Shown here one piece after another: positions 16,451 through 25,626 of a stretch of 41,768 bases of DNA (the stretch's first letter is position 1; every line of letters begins with the position of its first letter). The position numbers and the translations under genes are program-made. The stretch is from a virus: the IMG/VR virus record IMGVR_UViG_3300043446_001977, positions 1-41,768 of that record. One strand, 5' to 3'. The notes beneath the pieces were generated by a model. The model was not told where the DNA came from. It did not search any database and worked only from the letters and a program-made list of their open reading frames with translations.

Positions 16451-18037
16451 TTAAGGAGTTTTTCTTCCTTCGCCCTTTGGATTACGCCCTGCAACAGTAG
16501 ATGTGCTATCAGAATTGTTGTTTGTTCGTTCTGAGTTTCTAGATCTATTGGCTGATGCTTCTGCTGCAGCCTCTGGCTTAAGTTGTAGAACCTCGTCTCC
16601 ACCTTCTCTTTGTGGCATATCCAAGATTACTCTTGCTTCATTCGGGGTTATGATCTGATTCTTAACATATCTCTCCAATATTTGAGACTGTGCAATTTCA
16701 TCAGTAAGGGTTAACTCATTAAATACAAACTCAAGAATATCAGTTTTTTCACGAATAATCTTATTGATCATTTTTTCTAACTGTCTTTGTGCTGGTCTAG
16801 CAACCTGCTCTTTAAATGTACGATCCTGTGCTAGTGCTGCTGCAATAGATGCAGAATCGCTGCCACCTAACTTTGAAAGTGGTACCTGATGTGCTACCAA
16901 TATGTCGTCACGATTTTGCTTGCGATACTCTTTAAACGATCCGTCTTGAATACCGTCCTCAATTGGTTCCATCTTGAATTCAACCTTGTTATTATCTGAA
17001 TCTCCTGGCAAAGGAATATACAGAGTTCTATGTGACTGACCTCTAAGATTTGTTTGCAAGAACCTAAACATTTTGTCTTCTGCATCCCCAGAAAGTTTTG
17101 CGCCCTTTAATGTTACAACATATCTAGGAACTGCCTTATTTGCAAAGTAATCAATGTTGTACTGAGATGCCAAAGAATCTCCATGAAGTGAATTGATTGC
17201 TGACATAATGTCTGGAACACCGTAGAATGTATTTAGCGGAGAGTATTGCTTAAAGTGAATAATCTCATTCGGCCTAGAATCTGTTGTTAGTGGATTTGGA
17301 TTTTTTGCTCCAAAATTACGGAAGTAAACAATCTTATTTCCAATGATTTGAACATAGCCATCCTTTAGTCTTCTAACTCTCATGGTTGTTGCTGGAATGT
17401 GACCAACATATCCAATTTCCCCACGAGTTGTTCTTCCTATTTCTAGGTATCCATTTCCAGTTGACTGAAGATCTGTATAAACCTTTTCCATTGTTGCTGT
17501 AAATGAGTCATCATCGTTTAATGACTCAAGCCAGTCACGCATTTCAATCTTTGCTCGTTCAATTCTTTTTCTTGCTTTTTGTGTTGCACTATTGTCTTCG
17601 GATGCTTCAAGCCTCATCATAGTTCTTGGAGAAACCTTAAACTCATAGCCAAGACCTACAATGTTTTCTACCTTGGCATCAATTGCAGCATGGTTGGCAA
17701 ATGATGTATCGTAGTAATTTGCTAATTCATAAAGGTTCCATGGTGGTGTGATTACATCAAACATTCCATAACCATTTACATATACTAGTCCTGGATTAAT
17801 TTCTTTTGATTGTGCTCCATCAATACCGCTTTTTCCTGCCAGCGCTGCGGTTGTATATTGTGGAGTTGGCTGAACCATTTTTGTAGAAAGCCTACTGGTT
17901 CTTCTTTTAAAATTTGCGTCTAAACCATCTAGACTTTTTAATGTGTCCCAATTGTTGTTGAATGGATCTGATTTTGCAAATATATCGTCTTTCTTAATCT
18001 CGTCATCAATTCTGGCGTTTATTGTATACTCTTCCAT
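16451..18037 (-). CDS. Portal protein
   Basis: The 528-residue protein forms the DNA entry ring at the head vertex. It has the layout of HK97/PBSX-type portals: an N-terminal arm, LYELANYYDTSFANHAAIDAKVENIVGLGYEF (wing start), DLQSTGNGYLEIGR, the EIIHFKQYSPLNTFYGVPDI core motif, a helical region with LASQYNIDYFANKAVPRYV, then SKLGGSDSASIAAALAQDRTF and the C-terminal LERYVKNQIITPNEARVILDMP motif, followed by a disordered Asn/Ser/Arg tail. It begins two bases after the preceding stop. After its TAA the same frame continues for 15 codons encoding a four-cysteine motif (see findings). Confidence 0.92.
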   Translation of the reverse strand: MEEYTINARIDDEIKKDDIFAKSDPFNNNWDTLKSLDGLDANFKRRTSRLSTKMVQPTPQYTTAALAGKSGIDGAQSKEINPGLVYVNGYGMFDVITPPWNLYELANYYDTSFANHAAIDAKVENIVGLGYEFKVSPRTMMRLEASEDNSATQKARKRIERAKIEMRDWLESLNDDDSFTATMEKVYTDLQSTGNGYLEIGRTTRGEIGYVGHIPATTMRVRRLKDGYVQIIGNKIVYFRNFGAKNPNPLTTDSRPNEIIHFKQYSPLNTFYGVPDIMSAINSLHGDSLASQYNIDYFANKAVPRYVVTLKGAKLSGDAEDKMFRFLQTNLRGQSHRTLYIPLPGDSDNNKVEFKMEPIEDGIQDGSFKEYRKQNRDDILVAHQVPLSKLGGSDSASIAAALAQDRTFKEQVARPAQRQLEKMINKIIREKTDILEFVFNELTLTDEIAQSQILERYVKNQIITPNEARVILDMPQREGGDEVLQLKPEAAAEASANRSRNSERTNNNSDSTSTVAGRNPKGEGRKTP

Positions 18038-18039
18038 TA

Positions 18040-18426
18040 TTATTCCTCGTCTCCGTACTTTGCAATAGTGTCTTTTGCAGCCTGTACTGCACCTAGATCG
18101 TTAAGAGAAGGAATTAGTCCAGCCTTCATTCTATCTACTTGCTCTGAGTACTCTTCCTCTGAAACCCTAGTTCCTCCTGGAACAAAAATTGCTTCGCCAT
18201 CACCAGGATCTCCAAAATACATTGCAGCCTGCTTTAACTCTGCAATTCTAGAAATGTCTCCTCGCTCAGATGGGATATTTAAAACAGATCCATTTCCGTC
18301 TGTAAACCATTTGCCGTTTGCTCTTTTATAAACATAAAGACCCCAGTTATAGTTCTTTTCAATAACTTTTCGTCGTACATTTTGCACAATTGGCTTACCA
18401 GTTTTTGGGTTAATTAATGAATCCAT
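18040..18426 (-). CDS. Conserved small protein upstream of portal, unknown function
   Basis: I do not recognise this 128-residue protein. It is soluble and mixed alpha/beta, with an N-terminal KNYNWGLYVYKRANGKWFTDGNGS beta segment and a helical C-terminal half (EEEYSEQVDRMKAGLIPSLNDLGAVQAAK). It is coupled to the portal (two-base gap). A TATACT lies seven bases before its ATG with no Shine-Dalgarno, so it may head a leaderless head-gene transcript. Confidence 0.7.
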   Translation of the reverse strand: MDSLINPKTGKPIVQNVRRKVIEKNYNWGLYVYKRANGKWFTDGNGSVLNIPSERGDISRIAELKQAAMYFGDPGDGEAIFVPGGTRVSEEEYSEQVDRMKAGLIPSLNDLGAVQAAKDTIAKYGDEE

Positions 18427-18433
18427 GACAATA

Positions 18434-18439
18434 AGTATA
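18434..18439 (-). promoter_or_regulatory. Leaderless promoter -10 box before portal operon
   Basis: TATACT on the minus strand, then TATTGTC, then the ATG at 18426. Initiation would fall at the start codon. It lies between the LamG-like gene and the portal operon. Confidence 0.5.
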
Positions 18440-18444
18440 CCATA

Positions 18445-21400
18445 TTAAACTGGATTAACTGTGAACTTGTTCCAGAATATGTCGTTGAATAGGGCGTAAG
18501 AGTAGTTTCCAATACTTATGGGAACATTGTCCCCTACAATAATCTTATTGGTTCCAGTATAACTCTTATATACTTCTGATGGGTTTACACCATAATAACT
18601 TGTTTCTGCTAGAACTAAAACCTTATTCCAGTTAAAGGAACCGACATCCCAGAACTCCCAATCTAGAGTTAGCCCAGATAAAACCTTTACCCTAAACCAT
18701 GGGCGCTCTGATATATTCTGAACCTCTTGAAGGTTTGTAGATTGGTAATAAGATATGCTGTTGAATAGTAGTGGGCCAGTTAACCTTATGGCTCCCTCGA
18801 AATATGAAAAATCTAAACTATCAGCAAAGTTTATTCCTAGGAACCCCCACTCTTGCAAAGTTAATACTGGCTCCTTAACAATTTTGCCATTCCAGTAAAA
18901 CCCTATTCCATTCTGGACTAAACCAGTTTTTGCATCAATTGCATATATTTTTGCTCTTCTTCCACTAGGATCACTAGCAACCATGTAAAACTTTATATAA
19001 GAAGATTTACTTTCTATTTCAAATATCTGTGTTGGAGCATATGGGAAATAATCTCCATCAAATCTAATTGCCATTTGTTTTGCAATAACTTTAAAATTAT
19101 TTGCCCTGCTAGAATTTATTGGGATCGATAGGCCACGATTTACTAATGGATCATACTTTCCTTTTATTTGAACACCGCTGGTTTTTGTAAGATATAAGTA
19201 TGGAGAAGACCCAGTGTATATAGCAAATGGATTGTTTGCTTTAAAGTTATAGTAAATTCCTGTTTTTGTATATGGATACATTGGCGTACCAAATCTAGTA
19301 CCGACTGGACTTGCATCTGATTCGTTTAAAGCCTGCGAAGCATAAGAAAGTTTTTTAATATTGACATTGTTGGTTTGAGTATTTTTAACATTTATATCAA
19401 TATGAGTAACAATAGACAAATCATTAAAGTCAACCCCTGCTGGAGGATAAATTATCATATTATCAACAACTTCATATTTTGTTGTCATCCAGTCTGATTT
19501 AGGAATTAATATTCCATTTCTAGATGGCCTTTCTGTCTTTGTAAAATAAAATGGAGTTTGATTTGCCCCCAACTCTGTATATTGAAATGTTATATATGTT
19601 TTTACAATTGCGCCATCTGTATCATATCTGTAGTCTTTTGCTACTTTATTTTTTAAGTCTTCATAGTCGTTATAGCCTGTAAATAAATAGTTATCTAACG
19701 ACTCATATGTTCTCTGAACTGGCAAACCATACTCGTTTGCTAAATCTGCATATGTCCAGTCTATTGGATCAGTTTCTATTGCAATTGTTTTTGATGGTAT
19801 TGGATAATCAATATTAAACTGAATAAAATCTAAGTCAAAATATTGATCGCCTCTTTTATCTAAAACAGATTCAGCAAAATATGTTAGTGGGATTTGATCT
19901 TCCCAATATCCGTTAGCAGCAACTGTAAGTTTGTATGTATCAAAAATTTGATCTGGAACAAGAGTATAACTTGCAGTATGATCTATAAGAAAATCCTCAT
20001 CTGGTATTATAACTCCGCCACCGCTTATTGCTCCGTTTGCAGTTCCAGTAGGTGACCCATATGGTGGCAAAGATGTAGTGTCTATTCCACCATCAATATC
20101 TATTAACTGATTATTTTGATAAACAGCAAACAGGTCTTCGTTCCAAACAGGAACGCCTAATTCATTAAAAAGAGTTCTAATCTTCTGAAAATTGTAAACG
20201 CTACAAAAACCTATTTTATATATTTTTCCAGTAAAGGTTTGAGTGTTATCTTTTTTACCGCCTACATACAATCTAAGGTCTGACAGTGATCCAAAAAAAT
20301 CTGCTGCTGGATTTCCAAATCTTGAGACAAATGCTGGTATGTTTAATCCGATGTCAATTAATTCTTGTGATTCGGCAACCAGTGGAGAATATATTGTTTC
20401 TGCAACTCCATCATAATTTATTACATAAGATATTTGATTGTTTAACAACTGTATTTCAAAGTAACTGCTTGTATTTTCTTTTTCAATTCTAAAAAGCGTT
20501 TGCTTTGTTGGTGAAGATTGTGGCAGTCTAAAACAACCATAGAATGCAGATATCGGTTCTTTTATAAAATCAAAATTTTCAAAGAAAAGATATCCAGAAA
20601 CATTATTCCAAGATGAGTTAGGCCTAAATGAAAAGAAGTTTACTGGGTCAGAACTTTGAGCAAGTTTGCAATCTGATAGTAATTCGGTTTCGGTTTTTGA
20701 AGATAAAAATATTTTTGGAAGAGGGGCAGACGCTATAGATAGCGACTTGTTTACTATAGATGTATTATCATTAAAGCCCTGTTGCCAAGATCCAATCTTT
20801 GGATATGAATAGTTTGCTGTATAGTCTGCAAAAGCATAATCAACAAAAACAGATGTTCCACTATAAGATGTATTAATGTTTTCTGGTATTTCAACTCCCT
20901 GGCCAAAAACAAACCTTCTTTTTGCCATTGCAGTTGCAACCACATATGGATAAATACCGACACAGTCAATCTCTATTGGATAAATATCTTCGTGTGCATA
21001 AAAACCTATCCAGTCTTGATCTTTGCCACTGTTGTCAAGCATATCTGGCACATTTAAAGATTCTCTAATATAGTCTATTGATATAACCTCTTGGCCATTA
21101 ATAACAAGAGAAATAACATCTTTTCCTACTCTTAAGTGAATCAACATTGGTCGTGTCCACTCACCAACATAGTATGTTTTATATTCAGAATTGATTTTAA
21201 GTCCTATTGATGGACCGTCAACATATATCCCGTCATCTGATGCAACTGGACCAATAATTCTTTTTGTTCCGTTTGTGTAAGAATTTATTCTAAGCCAAGT
21301 CTCTAAAGTATATTCTCTAAACTTTCCAGATTCATTTAAAAATCCTACACCAGGAACAATTAAAGATGGATTGGTTCCGTTAGGGTATAGCGCTGTAAGG

Positions 21401-22161
21401 CTTGATGTTCCATAAACGATTGGGATGCCTAAATTCTTTGCCTTAAGCATGTTGTCTGAAACTAAATAGTATGCATCAAGATCTTGAAGACCATAACATT
21501 TTGCAACAATGCCCTTTTGTGGAGCAATGGAAATTGTTGATGGTATATCAATTGGAGTAATTCCTAAAGATGTTGATGCAAACTCTTCTGACCATTGTCC
21601 AAGACTTATTCCGTTTACTAAAAATACATCTTCGGTTTCTGATCCTCCGATAAAATTAATTTTAAAAACTAGCCTAAAATTTGTATCATCTGGAGGCGTA
21701 TCAAAAGTCTCTGATATAAAAACCCAACTATTATTTATAACCGTATCATAATTTTTTAAGTGTGTTATTATTTGTCCACTAGTTGTATCCTCATACTGAT
21801 AGCCAATCTCAAAACCAGCAATGTAGGAACTTTGAGAATAAAAATAACCGCCAACAGAAAATGTTCTAAGGTATTGATTGAGGTCTTGAAGATTCATTAT
21901 GTCATTGCTTATAGCAGTAATTGAAGCAGACTCACTGCTTGTTGGAGTTGCTGTTATTTTGCCTACATAACTACCTATAAATGGTTCGTCTACTGACTGG
22001 GTGTAGTTTTCATATGTACCGCCGATAACTGTCCAGTTAGATAAATTTCTTTGAGACTCTGAAATAAGAGAAACATAGTCTGCCTGATCATCAAGGGCCC
22101 ACAAACCTGTTGGATGTTCGGAGAACACTTTTTCAGCATAGAGGTTTGATGGGCTAGACAT
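18445..22161 (-). CDS. Large LamG/concanavalin-like structural protein
   Basis: A 1238-residue, strongly beta-rich protein built of lectin-like modules. Residues about 35-190 resemble a carbohydrate-binding jelly roll (LSNWTVIGGTYENY, VFLVNGISLGQW). Residues about 230-410 look like a LamG/concanavalin A domain (YTLETWLRINSY, RPMLIHLRVGKDVISLVINGQE). A second laminin-like domain covers about 520-680, and the rest is repetitive beta structure. No signal peptide or coiled coil. A TAAAAT lies nine bases before the ATG with no Shine-Dalgarno, so the message would have almost no leader. It is probably a virion protein that binds surface glycans, or a very large fibre or head appendage. Its place directly before the portal operon is unusual for a fibre. 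Confidence 0.7.
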   Translation of the reverse strand: MSSPSNLYAEKVFSEHPTGLWALDDQADYVSLISESQRNLSNWTVIGGTYENYTQSVDEPFIGSYVGKITATPTSSESASITAISNDIMNLQDLNQYLRTFSVGGYFYSQSSYIAGFEIGYQYEDTTSGQIITHLKNYDTVINNSWVFISETFDTPPDDTNFRLVFKINFIGGSETEDVFLVNGISLGQWSEEFASTSLGITPIDIPSTISIAPQKGIVAKCYGLQDLDAYYLVSDNMLKAKNLGIPIVYGTSSLTALYPNGTNPSLIVPGVGFLNESGKFREYTLETWLRINSYTNGTKRIIGPVASDDGIYVDGPSIGLKINSEYKTYYVGEWTRPMLIHLRVGKDVISLVINGQEVISIDYIRESLNVPDMLDNSGKDQDWIGFYAHEDIYPIEIDCVGIYPYVVATAMAKRRFVFGQGVEIPENINTSYSGTSVFVDYAFADYTANYSYPKIGSWQQGFNDNTSIVNKSLSIASAPLPKIFLSSKTETELLSDCKLAQSSDPVNFFSFRPNSSWNNVSGYLFFENFDFIKEPISAFYGCFRLPQSSPTKQTLFRIEKENTSSYFEIQLLNNQISYVINYDGVAETIYSPLVAESQELIDIGLNIPAFVSRFGNPAADFFGSLSDLRLYVGGKKDNTQTFTGKIYKIGFCSVYNFQKIRTLFNELGVPVWNEDLFAVYQNNQLIDIDGGIDTTSLPPYGSPTGTANGAISGGGVIIPDEDFLIDHTASYTLVPDQIFDTYKLTVAANGYWEDQIPLTYFAESVLDKRGDQYFDLDFIQFNIDYPIPSKTIAIETDPIDWTYADLANEYGLPVQRTYESLDNYLFTGYNDYEDLKNKVAKDYRYDTDGAIVKTYITFQYTELGANQTPFYFTKTERPSRNGILIPKSDWMTTKYEVVDNMIIYPPAGVDFNDLSIVTHIDINVKNTQTNNVNIKKLSYASQALNESDASPVGTRFGTPMYPYTKTGIYYNFKANNPFAIYTGSSPYLYLTKTSGVQIKGKYDPLVNRGLSIPINSSRANNFKVIAKQMAIRFDGDYFPYAPTQIFEIESKSSYIKFYMVASDPSGRRAKIYAIDAKTGLVQNGIGFYWNGKIVKEPVLTLQEWGFLGINFADSLDFSYFEGAIRLTGPLLFNSISYYQSTNLQEVQNISERPWFRVKVLSGLTLDWEFWDVGSFNWNKVLVLAETSYYGVNPSEVYKSYTGTNKIIVGDNVPISIGNYSYALFNDIFWNKFTVNPV

Positions 22162-22186
22162 AATGAGTCTATTTTACCACAGAAGA

Positions 22187-24220
22187 CTACTTATTTATTT
22201 TAATTTCGCAGTAATCAGTTGTGCAATATGCTTCGCCTTGAGCCTCTAAATTATCTACACCGTCGTAAATTGCACTAAAATCAATATGCTTTAATTTGCC
22301 AACATACGACTCGTATTCTTCCTCAGTAATCTGAGTATATGGCTGCTGAGGGTAAACAGTGTTTCCCATTGGAAGGAATGAGACTGCCTTTAGTTGTCCC
22401 TCGTACATATGAAGTGCTGGAACTACATGTTTTGATTCTGTTTCTTTATCAAAGGACAGTGTTACAGAAACCCCATTGTCTGACCAGTACTTCTGAGCAG
22501 TTGCAGCAAGTGCAATCTTTTCAAATAGCGTTACATCCTTTTCAGATCTTGGATGACCTGACTTGATTGGAAAGTAAACTACTGATGTGTTTGCTGATAC
22601 TACGTCATCTTCAATTGTGTACCCCGCTGCTTTGAACAAGTGCATCATTGGATCTGTATTTCCAAATCGAACTGCACGAAGGAAGAAGTTTCCTCCAGGT
22701 CCCCAGTGAACTCCAGGAGTTGCACCAGAAAGAATTGATACAGAGCCTGATGGCTTAACTGTTGTCACACGAATTGATTCACGAACACATAGCCACTCAG
22801 AATATGAATGATCGTATTTACGAATAGTTGTATAGCCCTCATCCATCCATTCACGAACTGTTGGCAAACCTTTTTGATCTGCAAACGATGCAATTCCTGT
22901 AAGAGATGTGCCAATCCGACGGTTGCGCTGCATGATTCCATTTGTTTGTTGCCAATGAGTTGGAACAAGTGTTACAGTCTTTCCATAAAGATATGCAAAC
23001 TTCAGGGTACGCAGGAAGTCCTCCTTAGATTCATGACGATTCAAGTGCACCTCTACAAGTGTACATAATTCGTACGATTCTAATGGCTGCTCCGCACATG
23101 GGTTGAATCCCATCACACGATAATCCTTACCGTCTGGCGCATCCTTCAGTCGTCCATAATTACGAGCAACGTCAAGCCATATAAAACCTGGTTCTCCGTT
23201 TTCTGTAATTAAATCTACATAGTCTTCGTACTTTGTACCTACCTCTGCTGAAATAGAGTTATTTGACATCCAAGCCCAGCCTGGATTTTCTGGATCAAAA
23301 GAATTACGCTCTGGAAAAACCTCAGAGTTTTTCAAATTCATAAACGCTTCGTCTCCAGCACTACCCAAAGCCAGTGTTGCAGACCGTCTTACATTTCCAG
23401 AAACAACGCATGTTCCTATTAAGTTTACAAGGTCTACAATGGCACGAGAATCTAGTGTTTCCCCAGCCCTAGAGCCTATTACACGGTCTATTTGCTCATG
23501 CAACCTGATAAGAGGTGCAGGACCAGATGCAACGCCCCCAAAGCCCTTTATAGGGGCTCCTAGTGGCCTAATAAGGTCATAGTTAAACTTCTGAATGTTT
23601 TGGTTTGGCCTTAGATATGAGTTTATTAAAACTCTCACTGACTCTACCCAGCCTTCACGAGTGTCTGGTATTTCATATACCTGTTCTGGTTCTGTTGGAG
23701 CATAAATAAGAAAATTCTTTTCTTGGCCAACAGTATCGAATCCAACACCAATACCAAGCATCAATGCATCCATGACCCAAGCAAATAATGCCCCTGGATC
23801 ATTCTTATCAAGATCTTTTGTAGATACCATTGCACAATTTTGTAGTGCTGCTGAGTTCTTTTTCTCCATAGTCATGGGTGTTCCAAATGCCCACATACCT
23901 CGTCCTGGTGGAGTCCACTTTAAATTAAACATTCTATCAAATGCTTCTTGTGCTGACTTTTGAGCCTTGTAGTCATTCCATGGCAGACGGTTTTCCTTAG
24001 CATGATTCTTCTGTACTGAATACATACCCTCGATTACACGACGACAAACTTCGTGCCAGCGTTCCTTAGTTCCATCTTCCTTCATTCTAGAATAAGTACG
24101 AATAAAGGTAATTTCTCCAAGGGAGTTTTCTGCTGCGTCTTTAAATCCGAATGGACTTTCTGCACCTTTGTACTTTTCTATAAAATCTTCTGGAAGTCTA
24201 AAACTAAAAAAATCTGACAT
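22187..24220 (-). CDS. nrdJ: Class II (B12-dependent) ribonucleoside-triphosphate reductase
   Basis: Makes deoxynucleotides from ribonucleoside triphosphates with adenosylcobalamin. I start at the ATG at 24220 (677 residues), because the longer TTG start at 24277 would place the coding sequence over the TATAAT promoter. The active site is complete: NPCAEQ (radical Cys about 375, Glu about 377), the redox pair Cys about 129 (in QNCAM) and Cys about 386, and the C-terminal CTTDYC pair (about 666 and 671). The spacings, 11 between active-site cysteines and 5 at the tail, match the monomeric Lactobacillus leichmannii type. It follows the oxygenase operon but has its own promoter and a palindrome that may be an operator. 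It would supply dNTPs for phage DNA synthesis without oxygen dependence. Confidence 0.93.
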   Translation of the reverse strand: MSDFFSFRLPEDFIEKYKGAESPFGFKDAAENSLGEITFIRTYSRMKEDGTKERWHEVCRRVIEGMYSVQKNHAKENRLPWNDYKAQKSAQEAFDRMFNLKWTPPGRGMWAFGTPMTMEKKNSAALQNCAMVSTKDLDKNDPGALFAWVMDALMLGIGVGFDTVGQEKNFLIYAPTEPEQVYEIPDTREGWVESVRVLINSYLRPNQNIQKFNYDLIRPLGAPIKGFGGVASGPAPLIRLHEQIDRVIGSRAGETLDSRAIVDLVNLIGTCVVSGNVRRSATLALGSAGDEAFMNLKNSEVFPERNSFDPENPGWAWMSNNSISAEVGTKYEDYVDLITENGEPGFIWLDVARNYGRLKDAPDGKDYRVMGFNPCAEQPLESYELCTLVEVHLNRHESKEDFLRTLKFAYLYGKTVTLVPTHWQQTNGIMQRNRRIGTSLTGIASFADQKGLPTVREWMDEGYTTIRKYDHSYSEWLCVRESIRVTTVKPSGSVSILSGATPGVHWGPGGNFFLRAVRFGNTDPMMHLFKAAGYTIEDDVVSANTSVVYFPIKSGHPRSEKDVTLFEKIALAATAQKYWSDNGVSVTLSFDKETESKHVVPALHMYEGQLKAVSFLPMGNTVYPQQPYTQITEEEYESYVGKLKHIDFSAIYDGVDNLEAQGEAYCTTDYCEIKINK

Positions 24221-24257
24221 AATATTTAATCGTCCTTTCAAAACGGAATAAGTGTTA

Positions 24258-24285
24258 ATTATAGCAGAGTTTTGCAAAAAGTAAA
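24258..24285 (-). promoter_or_regulatory. nrdJ promoter
   Basis: Minus strand: TTTACT (24280-24285), 16 bases, TATAAT (24258-24263). It gives a leader of about 30 bases carrying AAAGGA before the ATG at 24220. Confidence 0.6.
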
Positions 24286-24290
24286 ACTCT
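24266..24290. promoter_or_regulatory. Palindrome over the nrdJ promoter
   Basis: AGAGTTTT and AAAACTCT are perfect 8-base inverted repeats separated by 9 bases, covering the -35 box and spacer. This is an operator-like position. No T tract follows in either direction, so it is a poor terminator for the upstream operon. Confidence 0.5.
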
Positions 24291-24320
24291 ACCCCTAAAG
24301 TTAAAGTTTATAGTTGTAAA

Positions 24321-24983
24321 TTATTTGCCACTAAGAATATGATTTAACTCAATATGGTTTATGTTTACATGTTTAGGAAGTTCTGATACCCACCTAATAC
24401 ACTCTGCCATATCTTCTGCAGTTATTGCTATATCTCTTTTTTCTTGTTGAGTGTCAATTGTACCTGGACAAATTTCTGTTACTTTGATTCCATACTCTGG
24501 AAACTCTAATCTCATTGTGTCCACCAATGCCATCATTCCTCTTTTTGCATTAGTATAATTGCCACCAGACCTATATGCATACTTGCCACCTAAAGAACTT
24601 ATAAAAATTATAGTAGGAGAACTTGACCTTTTCATACAAGGAACAAAAAGTTGTGATAAGTACATAGGACCAGAAACATTTATATCATAGGCTCGTCTAA
24701 AATTATCCATTGTTTCGTTAATTATACTTGTTGGTCCAGCACCGCCACCAGCATTATTAACTAGCAGATCTAGGGTTATTTCTTTGTATTTTTCGTGAAA
24801 CCTTTTAATTTCTTCCGAACTTGTAATGTCTAACTTATAAACCTCTACATTATCAGAAACTAGTTCTGATACTTTAGAAAGATCTCTTGAGACTGCAATA
24901 ACCTTATAACCATTTTTAGATAAAAGTTTTACAGTTGCATAACCTACACCCTTGCTTGCTCCAGTAACAATTGCTGTTTTCAA
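24321..24983 (-). CDS. Short-chain dehydrogenase/reductase
   Basis: A 220-residue NAD(P)-dependent oxidoreductase of the classical SDR family. Visible motifs: TGASKGVG (7-14) for the dinucleotide, LDI after strand 3, NNAG (76-79), the serine in ISS (129-130), and Y143-x3-K147 in YTNAK, all in normal spacing, then CPGTIDT. Length is slightly short of the usual 250. The start is TTG two bases after the previous stop, required because the Rossmann motif begins at residue 5. It is the last gene of the oxygenase operon. The substrate is unknown; being transcribed with 2OG oxygenases suggests a role on the same modified product or on a sugar. Confidence 0.85.
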   Translation of the reverse strand: MKTAIVTGASKGVGYATVKLLSKNGYKVIAVSRDLSKVSELVSDNVEVYKLDITSSEEIKRFHEKYKEITLDLLVNNAGGGAGPTSIINETMDNFRRAYDINVSGPMYLSQLFVPCMKRSSSPTIIFISSLGGKYAYRSGGNYTNAKRGMMALVDTMRLEFPEYGIKVTEICPGTIDTQQEKRDIAITAEDMAECIRWVSELPKHVNINHIELNHILSGK

Positions 24984-24985
24984 TA

Positions 24986-25615
24986 TTAGTGAATCCAGTG
25001 TTGAGGAACCATAATCTTTTCGCCACTCTTAACTAAATGAGCAGTGTGATGATATGGTGGAGATGGTGGAAAAACAATAACGCTTCCTGCTTTAGGCTTA
25101 ACATAGAAATCGTATGCAGTACCACCGACAGCATCTTCAAAATCTGGTTCTGGGCTAGGTTGAGTTAAAACTCCCTCTGGAGATGCGATTGTAAATGAAA
25201 TTTCTCCACCCTCATAGTCGTCATTAAGATACATAACAAAAGAAACCTTAAGCCTTTCGTCACCCTCTTGTTGATCAAAGTGTGCACCCATAAATGTTCC
25301 TGGTTGGTACTTTTTAATTGGATACTGAGGAAATAGTTTTGGTTCTTCTGTAATGCCTTGTGCCTTAGCGTAATCTCTTGCTACTACATCAAACGCATTT
25401 TTTAAAGTATCATAAATATACTTATTTTTTTCATCAGAGTCTGACGCTAATGCAATTGTCTTATCTGTTCCATAAACATAGTGTTGACCGCTGCATGCCA
25501 TCCACTCGCCCCAGGGATCCTTGTTATCGTTTTCAATTGCGTCAACAAGTTTCTTTGGGTCTTCGATTACATTTGTGTAATAGTAAACCTTTTCTTCTAA
25601 TATTTCTCTTTCCAT
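24986..25615 (-). CDS. 2OG-Fe(II) oxygenase, P4H type (Ox9)
   Basis: A 209-residue member of the prolyl-4-hydroxylase-like superfamily, which hydroxylates a substrate while converting 2-oxoglutarate to succinate. Iron ligands are His112, Asp114 (AHFD) and His190; Lys200 (SGEK) is the probable 2-oxoglutarate anchor. The signature YLNDDYEGGEISF and KPKAGSVIVFP lie between them. A Pro/Ser/Glu-rich insertion (about 145-160) between core strands is specific to this copy. The start follows AAGGAG, which overlaps the stop of the preceding oxygenase. No membrane or signal segment. The substrate cannot be read from sequence. Confidence 0.9.
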   Translation of the reverse strand: MEREILEEKVYYYTNVIEDPKKLVDAIENDNKDPWGEWMACSGQHYVYGTDKTIALASDSDEKNKYIYDTLKNAFDVVARDYAKAQGITEEPKLFPQYPIKKYQPGTFMGAHFDQQEGDERLKVSFVMYLNDDYEGGEISFTIASPEGVLTQPSPEPDFEDAVGGTAYDFYVKPKAGSVIVFPPSPPYHHTAHLVKSGEKIMVPQHWIH

Positions 25616-25626
25616 GTTATATCTCC

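Noticed and set aside
16417-16602. 61-codon minus-strand frame at the portal end
   Set aside because: Overlaps the portal coding sequence almost completely in another frame with no ribosome binding site.
24221-24277. Longer TTG start of nrdJ
   Set aside because: The added codons cover the TATAAT promoter and do not resemble reductase sequence.
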